Assembly: GCF_001278705.1 (NCBI RefSeq)
Contig: NZ_CP012600.1
Location: 4,127,417 to 4,191,416, forward strand
Reading direction: 5' to 3'
DNA: 64,000 nt
DNA from: Bacillus gobiensis
GTDB taxonomy: Bacteria > Bacillota > Bacilli > Bacillales > Bacillaceae
Translations under genes and position numbers: made by a program
Notes under the pieces: model-generated
Seen by the model: only the letters and a program-made list of their open reading frames with translations
Database searches by the model: none
Told to the model about the DNA's origin: nothing
Part shown: one piece after another, positions 10,601 to 18,873 of the stretch
Position numbering within the stretch: the first letter of the stretch is position 1
Layout: each line of letters opens with the position of its first letter

Positions 10601-10662
10601 AGTCGACTGAACATGTTATTAAAGAATCATGGCAAAATCGAACATGCTCTGCACCGCTTTTT

Positions 10663-11610
10663 CTATAACTTAAGTGAATTTTTTACGGAATAGTCACTTG
10701 GCGGAGCAGCATATAATAACGACTCATCCACATTTATTTTTTTCATTAATTTATTACCGCTTTCCCTAAGGCTCTTAATGTATGGCATATATATCAAGCT
10801 GCGAACTTCTTCGCTAAATGGCAAAATCTCTAATTTCCATAATTCAAATTCAAGTTCATTCAGGATAAGCATACTCCCGAAATGATACGCAACTAGTTCG
10901 GAATCATCTAAATAAACTCTGCCATCCTTTTTCCAAACCTTATGACTATTGTTCATCACTAGGTTCCATGGAGCCGCATTGATCCCTATATGCTCGAGTA
11001 TTTTAACAGAAGGGAAAAGGTGAGGGATGCGATCTAAATATTTTTGATCTCCCCAGCTCGTTTCTTCATAAACATCAAAGCACTTTTCGATACACCGGTC
11101 GTTCCACCAATGCAGAATTGTCATTCCTTGCTCGTTTCTTTTAAAGCCAATTAAACCGGCCTGGTATGAGCCATGAAGACGTTCCAATTCATGGCTGCCT
11201 CGTTGTCTGCACAAAAAAGCGGGGTGACTGCCCCACTCTGTATGAATTGGTTTAGGGTCTAAAAAGAAGTACATATCGGCGTCGCAATAAATGATATGGT
11301 CGATTTCTTTATAATGCTCCAGCACATAAATACACAATGGAGCTTTGATTGTCCAACAGTATTCGTTAAGCTTTCTGCCGCTTTTCACTTGTCGAAGCTC
11401 TTCATTCTCAATATCAGCAAGGTGGATGAGAGTCGCTTGCTCAAGCTCCATTTTGCTTAATGTATCATAGCTGGCATCATCCATGCAGCAAATCCAGACA
11501 TGGAAATTCTGCGTCTGATTTCTAAGGGAATCATAGAATGATAAACCTTTGATCAAATAGTCTTTACTGATGATTGTAGCGAAATAGAAGAACGGATCCG
11601 ATGATTTCAT
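10663..11610 (-). CDS. GT-A-fold glycosyltransferase, paralogue 1
   Basis: About 315 residues from ATG 11610; an upstream TTG at 11646 is possible, and neither start has a strong ribosome site. The catalytic DxD appears as YCDADMYFF near residue 110. Further conserved blocks are YQAGLIGFKR, GDQKYLD and HIGINAAPWNLV. These blocks recur in the three other putative transferases of this island, so all four are one fold family. No signal peptide or membrane helix is visible; it is likely cytoplasmic or loosely membrane-bound. It lies just downstream of its closest paralogue (11656-12630) in the same operon. Donor and acceptor sugars are unknown; use of the CDP-deoxyhexose made nearby is a possibility only. 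Confidence 0.75.
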   Translation of the reverse strand: MKSSDPFFYFATIISKDYLIKGLSFYDSLRNQTQNFHVWICCMDDASYDTLSKMELEQATLIHLADIENEELRQVKSGRKLNEYCWTIKAPLCIYVLEHYKEIDHIIYCDADMYFFLDPKPIHTEWGSHPAFLCRQRGSHELERLHGSYQAGLIGFKRNEQGMTILHWWNDRCIEKCFDVYEETSWGDQKYLDRIPHLFPSVKILEHIGINAAPWNLVMNNSHKVWKKDGRVYLDDSELVAYHFGSMLILNELEFELWKLEILPFSEEVRSLIYMPYIKSLRESGNKLMKKINVDESLLYAAPPSDYSVKNSLKL

Positions 11611-11655
11611 TCTAACTTCACACGTCCAATCTTTAAGTGATATCAAGTTATTAAT

Positions 11656-12630
11656 CTAATATGATGGATAACGATAGTAATTCTTGACCTGATCTCCTCC
11701 GTAATAGGGGGCTAGTGTTGCAAGCCAAGTATTCTCGTCAATCTCTTTAACTTCCTTCATGACTTCCCTTATCTTTGTCAAATATGGCACGTAAATATGA
11801 TACATAATAACGTCACTTATGTGTAAAGGTGTAATTGTCCACAGATCAAAGTCATCCTCGCTAAACATGGATATACTCGAAAAGTGAAAGGCGACCAGCT
11901 TCGAGTTATTGAGATAAACCTGATTATCTATTACGTGAATGTGAAAGTAATTATCACCATAAACGCAATTCCACGGGGCAGCGTCTACCCCGATATGAGT
12001 GGATACCTTTATATTTTGGAAAGCTACAGCCAACGTATCCAGATATTTTTGATCGCCGAAACGTTCTCCATCCGGTTGAGCAGAGCACCACTCCAGACAT
12101 CTTTCCTTCCACCATCTCAAGCCTTCCAACCCGTACTGATCGTTTTTAAATCCAATCAATCCTGCCTGGTATTTTCCATACGTCTGTTCCACGTAAGCAT
12201 AATCCCGTTGGGGGCAGAGATAAACAGAGCTCTCTCCCCAATCATCAAATATATCCTTTGGATCGGAAAAAAAGTAAATATCCCCGTCACAATAAATAAT
12301 TGAATCGATATTATTCTCTGTCAGCAAATGTTCAATTAAAATCGATTTGAGCGTCCAACAAAACTCAGCAACATTCCGTTCATTTCTCATTTGATGCACA
12401 CGTTCATCTGAAAAAGCGTCTAATCGAAACACCACAACATCCTGGAGGTCCATTCTTAATAACAAATTGTAACTAACATCATCTATACAGCAAATCCACA
12501 GCTTAAAATGTGCCGCATGTCTTTGTAAAGAATGGTGTAAGGCAATAACTCTTACGACATAGTCCTTTCCCGTAAGCGTGCAAAAGTTGTAGCATTCCGA
12601 TTTATTGTTTGAAATAGTTTTAGTATCCAA
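11656..12630 (-). CDS. GT-A-fold glycosyltransferase, paralogue 2
   Basis: 324 residues starting at TTG 12630 after GGGGG with 7-nt spacing. The DxD motif is YCDGDIYFF (around residue 115). The blocks YQAGLIGFKN, GDQKYLD and HIGVDAAPWNCV match paralogue 1 closely, and the N-termini are also alike (LWICCIDD versus VWICCMDD), so the two arose by tandem duplication. It sits 37 nt after the methyltransferase gene stop and is presumably co-transcribed with it. Family knowledge: retaining nucleotide-sugar transferases of the GT8-like group share the DxD and the late HxG motif. The specificity cannot be told. Confidence 0.77.
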   Translation of the reverse strand: MDTKTISNNKSECYNFCTLTGKDYVVRVIALHHSLQRHAAHFKLWICCIDDVSYNLLLRMDLQDVVVFRLDAFSDERVHQMRNERNVAEFCWTLKSILIEHLLTENNIDSIIYCDGDIYFFSDPKDIFDDWGESSVYLCPQRDYAYVEQTYGKYQAGLIGFKNDQYGLEGLRWWKERCLEWCSAQPDGERFGDQKYLDTLAVAFQNIKVSTHIGVDAAPWNCVYGDNYFHIHVIDNQVYLNNSKLVAFHFSSISMFSEDDFDLWTITPLHISDVIMYHIYVPYLTKIREVMKEVKEIDENTWLATLAPYYGGDQVKNYYRYPSY

Positions 12631-12667
12631 ATTGTCGCCCCCAGATTTTGAAATAATCGTTCATACT

Positions 12668-13534
12668 TTACTCCCAAAGTTTTTGCCATGCTTTACGAAT
12701 TGATAACATGGTTTTCTGGAAAAACCCAAGTTTGGCAGGTTCACTTGTAGTACTGTTAATGCCAGGTGCAGGTTTACCTGCAGTACTGTAAATACCAGGT
12801 GCAGATTTAGTACCTCCGCTCTTATTTGCAATGTTGTTTTTAATTACTGTGTAGAGTATATCGTTTGCGGATAAACCGTATCTAAATATATCCAACAGTC
12901 TGCTGTCCCCAAACGTTTGGACTAAATTAATTGGCACAACTGTAAATCCGGACTTTTCCAATTTTTTCACGAAGTCTTTTCTTCGATAAATTTTAACTGT
13001 ACTTTTATTGCTGTTATTAGCATGGAGAGCAATCGGAGCCTGCATTATGGCCCAGCCATCATTTCTCAGAACACGATGCAGTTCTTTCATAGCCTTTTCA
13101 TCATCCGGGACACGTTCTAGTACATGACTGCAGATGATTACATCGAATGTTTCGTCTGGATAGTCCAAGTTTGTCAAATCGAGTTTTCGGCTGCCGGATT
13201 CAGAAGTCACATATCCTCCCGAATATTCTACATTTGACATGTCTTTGAGCCAATTTCGCAAACTTGGTTCAAGCCCAATATGAAGAATACGGTTGAGGCC
13301 TTTTTTGAGATCTGTTTTCTCTTCGATATACAATCGGTACATTCTTTCTCGGTCCATTGAAAAACAATGGGGACAAATGGCAGTATTCTTGTTCCACACT
13401 TCTAAAGTCGCATCGGAATATTCTGATTTATCGGACCATGGAATGAACTGTTGAAACTTATTCTCACAAAACTGGCATTCAAAAGCAGTCGTGATCTCTT
13501 CCGTTTTATGTTCAGTATTAGGATTGTTATCCAT
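12668..13534 (-). CDS. SAM-dependent methyltransferase with N-terminal cysteine pairs and an 11-residue repeat
   Basis: 288 residues from ATG 13534, preceded by GGGGAGAGGG; a longer in-frame extension to 13696 has no ribosome site. Two CxxC pairs (CQFC near residue 20 and CPHC near 52) suggest a small zinc-binding module. The class I methyltransferase core follows: ILHIGLEPSLRNWL as an altered motif I, LDLTNLDYPDETFDVIICSH, then the VLERVPDD and ELHRVLRNDG segments. The C-terminal tail carries two tandem 11-residue repeats (TKSAPGIYSTA, GKPAPGINSTT). It heads the minus-strand operon with the two glycosyltransferases. Methylation of a sugar or glycan end is inferred from neighbours. Confidence 0.75.
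   Translation of the reverse strand: MDNNPNTEHKTEEITTAFECQFCENKFQQFIPWSDKSEYSDATLEVWNKNTAICPHCFSMDRERMYRLYIEEKTDLKKGLNRILHIGLEPSLRNWLKDMSNVEYSGGYVTSESGSRKLDLTNLDYPDETFDVIICSHVLERVPDDEKAMKELHRVLRNDGWAIMQAPIALHANNSNKSTVKIYRRKDFVKKLEKSGFTVVPINLVQTFGDSRLLDIFRYGLSANDILYTVIKNNIANKSGGTKSAPGIYSTAGKPAPGINSTTSEPAKLGFFQKTMLSIRKAWQKLWE
12747..12812 (-). repeat. 33-bp tandem repeat (two units) inside the methyltransferase gene
   Basis: Units 12747-12779 and 12780-12812 are both exactly 33 bp and match at most positions. They encode the 11-residue APGI-containing linker repeat of the methyltransferase tail, and the reading frame is kept. Confidence 0.85.
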
Positions 13535-13871
13535 ACTACTTCCCTCTCCCCTTAAGAAAATTCTCATTTTTATTCTCATTATTTTATGGGGAATCCCCCA
13601 TGATTGTGAATCGTACAAAAGCCCACTCACGATAAATTTGCAATATAGGCATTTCAAACAAGCAAGTAATCCACTAGTACATATACATAAAAGCAATCGT
13701 GTTAATTAACCAGAATTTATGACCAGCCATTCAGTTGATGATCTACCATTCGATTAGTTATCCGTGGAAGAGGCAGAACCAACTGTTCTAAGAGATAACG
13801 CTTCTTAAAGTAGATAATCAACATTACTGACACAAAATGTCAGATTCCAAATTCTGAGGAGGATAAGTAGA
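13535..13871. other. Divergent promoter region of the glycan island
   Basis: About 337 nt between the minus-strand methyltransferase operon and the plus-strand rfbF operon. It should hold both promoters. A small GC-rich hairpin ATGGGG/CCCCAT lies at about 13586-13601, and GAGGAGG before rfbF is clear. I could not fix -35/-10 boxes with confidence, and no gene is seen. Confidence 0.4.
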
Positions 13872-14657
13872 ATGAAGGTAGTAATTTTAGCGGGGGGATT
13901 TGGAACGAGGATCAGTGAGGAATCACATCTCAAACCAAAGCCGTTAATCGAGATCGGAGAAAAACCCATCCTTTGGCATATTATGAAGATCTATTCTCAC
14001 TTTGGATTTAATGATTTTGTTATCTGCTTGGGATACAAGGGCAACAAGATCAAAGAGTATTTTGCCAATTATTCGTTGTCTCAGTCCCATGTTACATTTG
14101 ATTTTCATAATGACAACAAAGTGGACATTAACCAGCATTCGGTAGAACCTTGGAGGGTGACCTTGGTAGACACAGGACTGAATTCGTTGACCGGGGGCAG
14201 AGTGAAGAGAGTAAAAGATTATTTGGATGGAGAGCCGTTCTTGCTCACTTACGGTGATGGTGTAGCGGATATTAATATCAAGGAATTAGTCGAGTTCCAT
14301 AAGAGCCATGGAAAATTAGCGACTGTGACCGCTGTACAGCCCGCTGGAAGGTTTGGAGCTCTAGATATTTCTGATGAAAACGGATCAGTTACGGGATTTC
14401 AGGAGAAGCCGCAAGGGGATGGAAATTGGATTAATGGAGGATTTTTTGTCATGCAACCCGAGGTTTTAGAGTATATAAAAGATGATCGAACAGTTCTGGA
14501 GAATGAACCATTAGTCAACCTTGCACGAGATGGACAGCTTAAGGCATTTAAGCATACTGGATTTTGGCAGCCGATGGATACGTTGCGTGATAAAAACTAC
14601 CTGGAGAAGATTTGGAAGTCTGGCGAAGCTCCATGGAGGAGGAATGACGGAAATTGA
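13872..14657 (+). CDS. rfbF: Glucose-1-phosphate cytidylyltransferase
   Basis: 261 residues, the usual size. The nucleotidyltransferase signature VVILAGGFGTRISEE is at the N-terminus, followed by KPKPLIEIGEKPILWHIM. Later come YGDGVADINI with the metal-binding Asp and INGGFFVMQPEVLEYI. It makes CDP-glucose from CTP and glucose 1-phosphate, the first step to CDP-deoxyhexoses. GAGGAGG lies 9 nt upstream. The stop overlaps the start of rfbG by one base (TGATG), so both are translated together. Confidence 0.95.
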   Translation: MKVVILAGGFGTRISEESHLKPKPLIEIGEKPILWHIMKIYSHFGFNDFVICLGYKGNKIKEYFANYSLSQSHVTFDFHNDNKVDINQHSVEPWRVTLVDTGLNSLTGGRVKRVKDYLDGEPFLLTYGDGVADINIKELVEFHKSHGKLATVTAVQPAGRFGALDISDENGSVTGFQEKPQGDGNWINGGFFVMQPEVLEYIKDDRTVLENEPLVNLARDGQLKAFKHTGFWQPMDTLRDKNYLEKIWKSGEAPWRRNDGN

Positions 14658-15754
14658 TGGACTCAGCATTTTGGAAAGATAAACGTGTATTTGTGACTGG
14701 TCATACAGGTTTTAAGGGTTCTTGGTTATGTTTATGGCTTTCTTCTCTCGGTGCAAAGGTTACAGGTTATGCATTGGAGCCTGATGTTAATCCAAGCTTA
14801 TATCATCTTTGTAATCTTGATGAGTTAATCACATCCCATATTGGAGATATCAGAGATGAAGACAAATTGCGTGAGGCTCTCCTGCAAGCCGATCCAGAAA
14901 TCGTAATTCATATGGCTGCTCAGCCTTTAGTTAGAGAAGCCTATTACCACCCAGTAAAAACCTACCAGACGAACGTGATGGGGACAGTAAATCTTCTTGA
15001 AGCTGTAAGGGTTGCTGTACAAAACGGAAAAGAGATTAAAGCAGTGATTAATGTCACCACCGATAAGTGCTATGAAAATAACAACTGGGTATGGAGTTAT
15101 CGGGAAAGTGATCGTTTAGGAGGCTATGACCCATATTCCAATAGTAAAGCTTGTTCTGAACTTGTTACCTCTTCTTACCGAAATTCATTTTTTAATCCAG
15201 AAAATTTTGAGTCCCACGGGGTATGCATTGCATCGGCAAGAGCAGGAAATGTAATCGGCGGGGGAGATTGGTCACTTCATCGCCTAATCCCGGATTGTAT
15301 AAAGGCTCTGTTAAACCACGATGAAATCATCATTCGAAATCCAAATTCGACGAGGCCATGGCAGCACGTATTAGAGCCGTTAAGCGGATATTTAATGTTG
15401 GCACAAAAGCTATACGAAGCTGGTCCAGACTACGGGGAATCATGGAATTTCGGGCCGGATGACATTGATGCTAAGCCTGTGGAATGGGTCGTGAAAAAAA
15501 TGTGTTCTTTATGGGGAGAAGACGCAGGATACAAGGTTGAGAATTTATCCAACCTCCATGAGGACCATTTTCTAAAGCTTGACAATTCCAAGGCTAGAGT
15601 GGAGTTAGGATGGCAGCCGCGATGGGATATCGAGCAAAGAATTGCAAAGGTTGTGGAGTGGACGAAAGCTTATAGAGAGAATCAAGATGTCCTGAAAGTG
15701 TGCTTGAATCAGATAGACGAATTCAACGGTTTACATGAGGTGATCACACCATGA
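14657..15754 (+). CDS. rfbG: CDP-glucose 4,6-dehydratase
   Basis: 365 residues. The Rossmann motif VFVTGHTGFKGSWLCLWL is at the N-terminus, HMAAQPLVREAYYHPVKTY follows as in characterised RfbG proteins, and the SDR Tyr-Lys pair is in YDPYSNSKACSEL. It converts CDP-glucose to CDP-4-keto-6-deoxyglucose using bound NAD+. The start at 14657 overlaps the rfbF stop, and a TTG at 14654 is a weaker option. The following gene overlaps by ATGA. No rfbH-like 3-dehydrase is nearby, so the pathway probably stops at a 6-deoxy rather than a 3,6-dideoxy sugar. Confidence 0.94.
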   Translation: MDSAFWKDKRVFVTGHTGFKGSWLCLWLSSLGAKVTGYALEPDVNPSLYHLCNLDELITSHIGDIRDEDKLREALLQADPEIVIHMAAQPLVREAYYHPVKTYQTNVMGTVNLLEAVRVAVQNGKEIKAVINVTTDKCYENNNWVWSYRESDRLGGYDPYSNSKACSELVTSSYRNSFFNPENFESHGVCIASARAGNVIGGGDWSLHRLIPDCIKALLNHDEIIIRNPNSTRPWQHVLEPLSGYLMLAQKLYEAGPDYGESWNFGPDDIDAKPVEWVVKKMCSLWGEDAGYKVENLSNLHEDHFLKLDNSKARVELGWQPRWDIEQRIAKVVEWTKAYRENQDVLKVCLNQIDEFNGLHEVITP

Positions 15755-16662
15755 CAGAAAATAAGACGACGCAGCTTACGGTGTTAGTGACTGGGGCCAC
15801 AGGTTTTGTTGGCTCCCATGTCGCACGTCGTTTTGTGGAAAGAGGGTGGTCGGTCCATATTCTTGTGCGTCCGAATTCGAGCTTGGCACCGATTCATTCT
15901 ATTGAACAGTCTGTAACGGTATACGAGCATGACGGTACAATGGAGGGGTTATTTGACATCGTAAAGGCCTCCAAGCCTGACATCGTAGTACACTTAGCTG
16001 CATTTTCATTTGTTCATTATGAACCAAAGGATATCGAACCTATGATTCGAAGCAACGTGCTTTTCGGAACGCACCTTGCAGAAGCAATGGTGGCAAATGG
16101 GGTAAACCATCTGATTGCTACCGGCACCTACTCTCAACATTATGAAAATAAGCCATACAGTCCCAGCTGTCTGTATGCATCCACTAAGCAGGCATTTTCA
16201 GACATCTTGCAATATTATACAGAAGCCACTCCCCTACAAGTGATCACCTTAAAATTATTTGATAACTTTGGCCCCAATGATCCTAGGTCGAAAATTATGA
16301 ACCTGCTGCACAAATCGGCTGTAGAACAAAAGCCTTTGGCAATGTCTCCTGGTGAACAATTTATCGATATTCTATATATTGATGATGTGGTTGATGCATA
16401 TGAAATGGCGGTCGAGCGGTTTGTTTTAGAACATGCAGGGAAAAACGAGGTTTATGCTGTATCCTCCGAGAACCCTCTTCGTCTGAAGGAATTAGTGGCT
16501 GTTTATGAAAAGGCATCCGGGAATAAATTGCAAATTGAGTGGGGAGCCCGTCCATATAGGGAAAGAGAAGCTATGGTTCTGTGGAATCAAGGGGAGCTTT
16601 TACCCGGTTGGAGAGCGAAAACTTCACTTGAGGAAGGAATCAAAAAGTTCATTAACTCTTAA
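15751..16662 (+). CDS. NAD-dependent epimerase/dehydratase acting on CDP-4-keto-6-deoxyhexose (predicted)
   Basis: 303 residues. The cofactor motif VTGATGFVGSHVARRFVERG is near the N-terminus. HLAAFSFVHYEP follows, then YASTKQAFSDIL with the catalytic Tyr and Lys. LKLFDNFGPNDPRSKI and YIDDVVDAYEMAVE fit sugar-nucleotide reductases and epimerases. It overlaps rfbG by 4 nt (ATGA). By position it should reduce or epimerise the 4-keto sugar made by RfbG, comparable in role to abequose, paratose or CDP-6-deoxyhexose synthases. Which stereoisomer forms cannot be read from the sequence. Confidence 0.8.
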   Translation: MTENKTTQLTVLVTGATGFVGSHVARRFVERGWSVHILVRPNSSLAPIHSIEQSVTVYEHDGTMEGLFDIVKASKPDIVVHLAAFSFVHYEPKDIEPMIRSNVLFGTHLAEAMVANGVNHLIATGTYSQHYENKPYSPSCLYASTKQAFSDILQYYTEATPLQVITLKLFDNFGPNDPRSKIMNLLHKSAVEQKPLAMSPGEQFIDILYIDDVVDAYEMAVERFVLEHAGKNEVYAVSSENPLRLKELVAVYEKASGNKLQIEWGARPYREREAMVLWNQGELLPGWRAKTSLEEGIKKFINS

Positions 16663-16677
16663 AAGGAGAGGTCCTAT

Positions 16678-17607
16678 ATGATTGTTTGTTCAGTCGTCAC
16701 TTCTGCTGATATACCGAAAGCGAAGGTAATGGCAACGTCGGTAAAAGATCATTTACCAGAGAGCAAGGTAGTGATCTGCCTTGTTGAAAAATTCATGGAT
16801 CCTGCAGCAGAGGGGTTTAAACACTTTGACAAGGTTTTGCTTGCAAACGAATTAGGTTTCCAGTGGCCCAAATTTGACAGGATCATCTTCAAATATAACG
16901 TGATAGAAGGAGTCAGTGCGATTAAAGGTCAGTTGTTAAAAGACCTTCTATATATTTATACCGAAGAAGATTATTTTTTATATCTTGACTCAGAGATGAA
17001 GGTCGTTAATAAGTGTCCCGAGATGTTTGAAGAACTTAAGAACCACTCTGTCTTGCTGACACCTCATCAATTATACCCTTCTAAGGATATTGAACGGGAG
17101 CATCAATTGTTAAACGAGGGGACATTCCATAGCGGTTTTATCGCTATCAAACGAACGGAGAATTCGACAAAGTTTATTGAGTGGTTTGCAGATCGGCTCA
17201 ATCAATTTTATGAAGATCCTTACAAGAGCCAGGAACTCGATAAAAAATTCTTAAATCTGGCGATGGGAGGCTTCGATATCCGTGTTTTAAAACACCCTGG
17301 TTATAACGTTGCTGCTTGGAATCTTCATGAAAGAATGATGGTAACGGATAAGGATGGAGCAACGCATGTACTTGGGCAGCCTTTACGAATTATCAATTAT
17401 TCTAATTTGGAGAGCTGGCGACAAGATGGCGAAATTCAAGGGTATGGATCGGATAAAAATAACTGGAGCTACAATTTCTATCAAAGCGGTGAAAGAATAT
17501 CACGGGAAGTAAGGTTCAAATATAGAATAAATCCAGAGGCATATGATTCCTATGAGGATCTTTTTGCAGAATCAAACAGCAGTCTTTTACAAATAAATAA
17601 TAAGTAA
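16678..17607 (+). CDS. GT-A-fold glycosyltransferase, paralogue 3 (DSE variant)
   Basis: 309 residues with AAAGGAGAGG upstream. The catalytic DxD position reads YLDSEMKV (about residue 103), with Glu replacing the second Asp. The blocks HSGFIAIKRTENSTKFIEWF, LDKKFLNLA and HPGYNVAAWNLHE line up with the other three transferases in the island. It is soluble-looking, without a membrane helix. It follows the CDP-sugar genes by 15 nt and precedes a close paralogue with the normal DSD. The DSE change may alter metal binding or mark a regulatory or inactive subunit; this is inference. Confidence 0.7.
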   Translation: MIVCSVVTSADIPKAKVMATSVKDHLPESKVVICLVEKFMDPAAEGFKHFDKVLLANELGFQWPKFDRIIFKYNVIEGVSAIKGQLLKDLLYIYTEEDYFLYLDSEMKVVNKCPEMFEELKNHSVLLTPHQLYPSKDIEREHQLLNEGTFHSGFIAIKRTENSTKFIEWFADRLNQFYEDPYKSQELDKKFLNLAMGGFDIRVLKHPGYNVAAWNLHERMMVTDKDGATHVLGQPLRIINYSNLESWRQDGEIQGYGSDKNNWSYNFYQSGERISREVRFKYRINPEAYDSYEDLFAESNSSLLQINNK

Positions 17608-17641
17608 GGGAGGTTCGTTCTTTTCCGCATATAAAGCATCT

Positions 17642-18715
17642 ATGCGAAAAGAAAACAAAATGATCATAATTACTACGACCAGTGCGGGCCATTTATACAA
17701 AGCTAAGGTTATGGCAAGGTCGGCTAAAACTTATATGCCGGATGCCAAGATTGTGACATGTTTGATTGAAAAAGAATTGCATCCCTTTGATACTAATGCA
17801 TCCGCGACTTCAGATACGCCGGAAGGCCAGGCTGCAGACCTAAGAAGATCCACCCTTCTCAAAGGTTTTGAATACTTCGATGAAGTGGTGCTTGCCAAGA
17901 ATATGGGCATTCCAAATTTTGATAAACTGGCGTTCAAGCACAGCGCACTTGAATTTTCGTGTATTTTGAAATATTACACTATGATCTATGCTATGAAAAA
18001 ATATCCGAATGAAAAGTATTTTGTTTATCTTGACTCAGATATGAAAGTGTATGGTCCTTTTGTAGAAGTAATGAGCGGATTTGAAAATAACTCAATTGTA
18101 CTCACACCCCATCGTGTCGATCCGGACCCTTGGGAACACTTTTTGAAGGACGGCACATTTAATGGCGGTTTTTTTGCAGTAAAGAGAACAGAAGATGGAG
18201 AGAAATTTCTTAATTGGATGACAAGCAGATTGTCAGTGAAAAACTATATTGATGAGGAGCAGGGACTATTCGTTGATCAAAAATGGCTGAATCTGGCTCC
18301 GGCATACTTTGATGTACACATCCTCAGACATCATGGTTATAATTTAGCGGGATGGAACTTACACGAACCCGAAAGAAAGCAAATAAATAATATCGGCGGA
18401 GCTTACAGAGTAAAGGATAAATATTTACGTTTGATCCATTTCTCAGGCATAGGAATCTTTTTAGAGCGGGTAATAAATGATTGGTTTCCGACGAATAAGA
18501 CCCATCCTTTATTCTCTTTACTTGATGAATATAAAAATGAATGGGATGAGATGGGGAGAAGCGCCATCAAAAACTTGCCATGGAGCTACGATTTCTTTGA
18601 AAGCGGTGAACGAATCACCTCTGAAACCCGTGGGAAAATCAAATATCAGCCAGAGCTGCTAGATAGGCATCCTAATCCGTTTGCCAAGTCAAATAAAGAT
18701 TATGAGTTTCAATAA
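17642..18715 (+). CDS. GT-A-fold glycosyltransferase, paralogue 4
   Basis: 357 residues; DxD as YLDSDMKVYGPF near residue 127. It also has NGGFFAVKRTEDGEKFLNWM, VDQKWLNLAP and HHGYNLAGWNLHEP. It differs from paralogue 3 by an insertion around residues 50-70 (DTPEGQAADLRRSTLL). The start is unsure: the nearest good ribosome site (AAGGGAGG, 17606-17613) lies 28 nt before ATG 17642, and ATG 17660 has none closer. It ends the rfb operon and is followed by a strong terminator. Substrates are unknown; a role in a surface glycan containing the CDP-linked sugar is inferred. Confidence 0.75.
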   Translation: MRKENKMIIITTTSAGHLYKAKVMARSAKTYMPDAKIVTCLIEKELHPFDTNASATSDTPEGQAADLRRSTLLKGFEYFDEVVLAKNMGIPNFDKLAFKHSALEFSCILKYYTMIYAMKKYPNEKYFVYLDSDMKVYGPFVEVMSGFENNSIVLTPHRVDPDPWEHFLKDGTFNGGFFAVKRTEDGEKFLNWMTSRLSVKNYIDEEQGLFVDQKWLNLAPAYFDVHILRHHGYNLAGWNLHEPERKQINNIGGAYRVKDKYLRLIHFSGIGIFLERVINDWFPTNKTHPLFSLLDEYKNEWDEMGRSAIKNLPWSYDFFESGERITSETRGKIKYQPELLDRHPNPFAKSNKDYEFQ

Positions 18716-18734
18716 GATCTTAAATAATCGCCGT

Positions 18735-18765
18735 AAACTGCCATCTATCTAATGGCAGTTTTTTT
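18735..18765 (+). terminator. Intrinsic terminator of the rfb/glycosyltransferase operon
   Basis: AAACTGCCAT and ATGGCAGTTT form a perfect 10-bp stem with a 7-nt loop and a T run. Confidence 0.92.
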
Positions 18766-18844
18766 CGTATCCTAAACCCATGGAGCGATGTGTCATAATA
18801 GTTTTTTGGTAACCTGAATCCATTATGAAAGAAACCTTGATAAC

Positions 18845-18867
18845 AAAAAAGGAGAGAACTTCTCCCC
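18845..18867 (-). terminator. Intrinsic terminator of aguA-aguB
   Basis: On the minus strand GGGGAGA and TCTCTCC pair (one G-U) around AGT, followed by six T, right after the aguB stop. Confidence 0.8.
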
Positions 18868-18873
18868 ATTTCT

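Noticed and set aside
13535..13696. 54-residue extension of the methyltransferase
   Set aside because: No ribosome site at 13696, no similarity to the family, and ATG 13534 has an excellent site.
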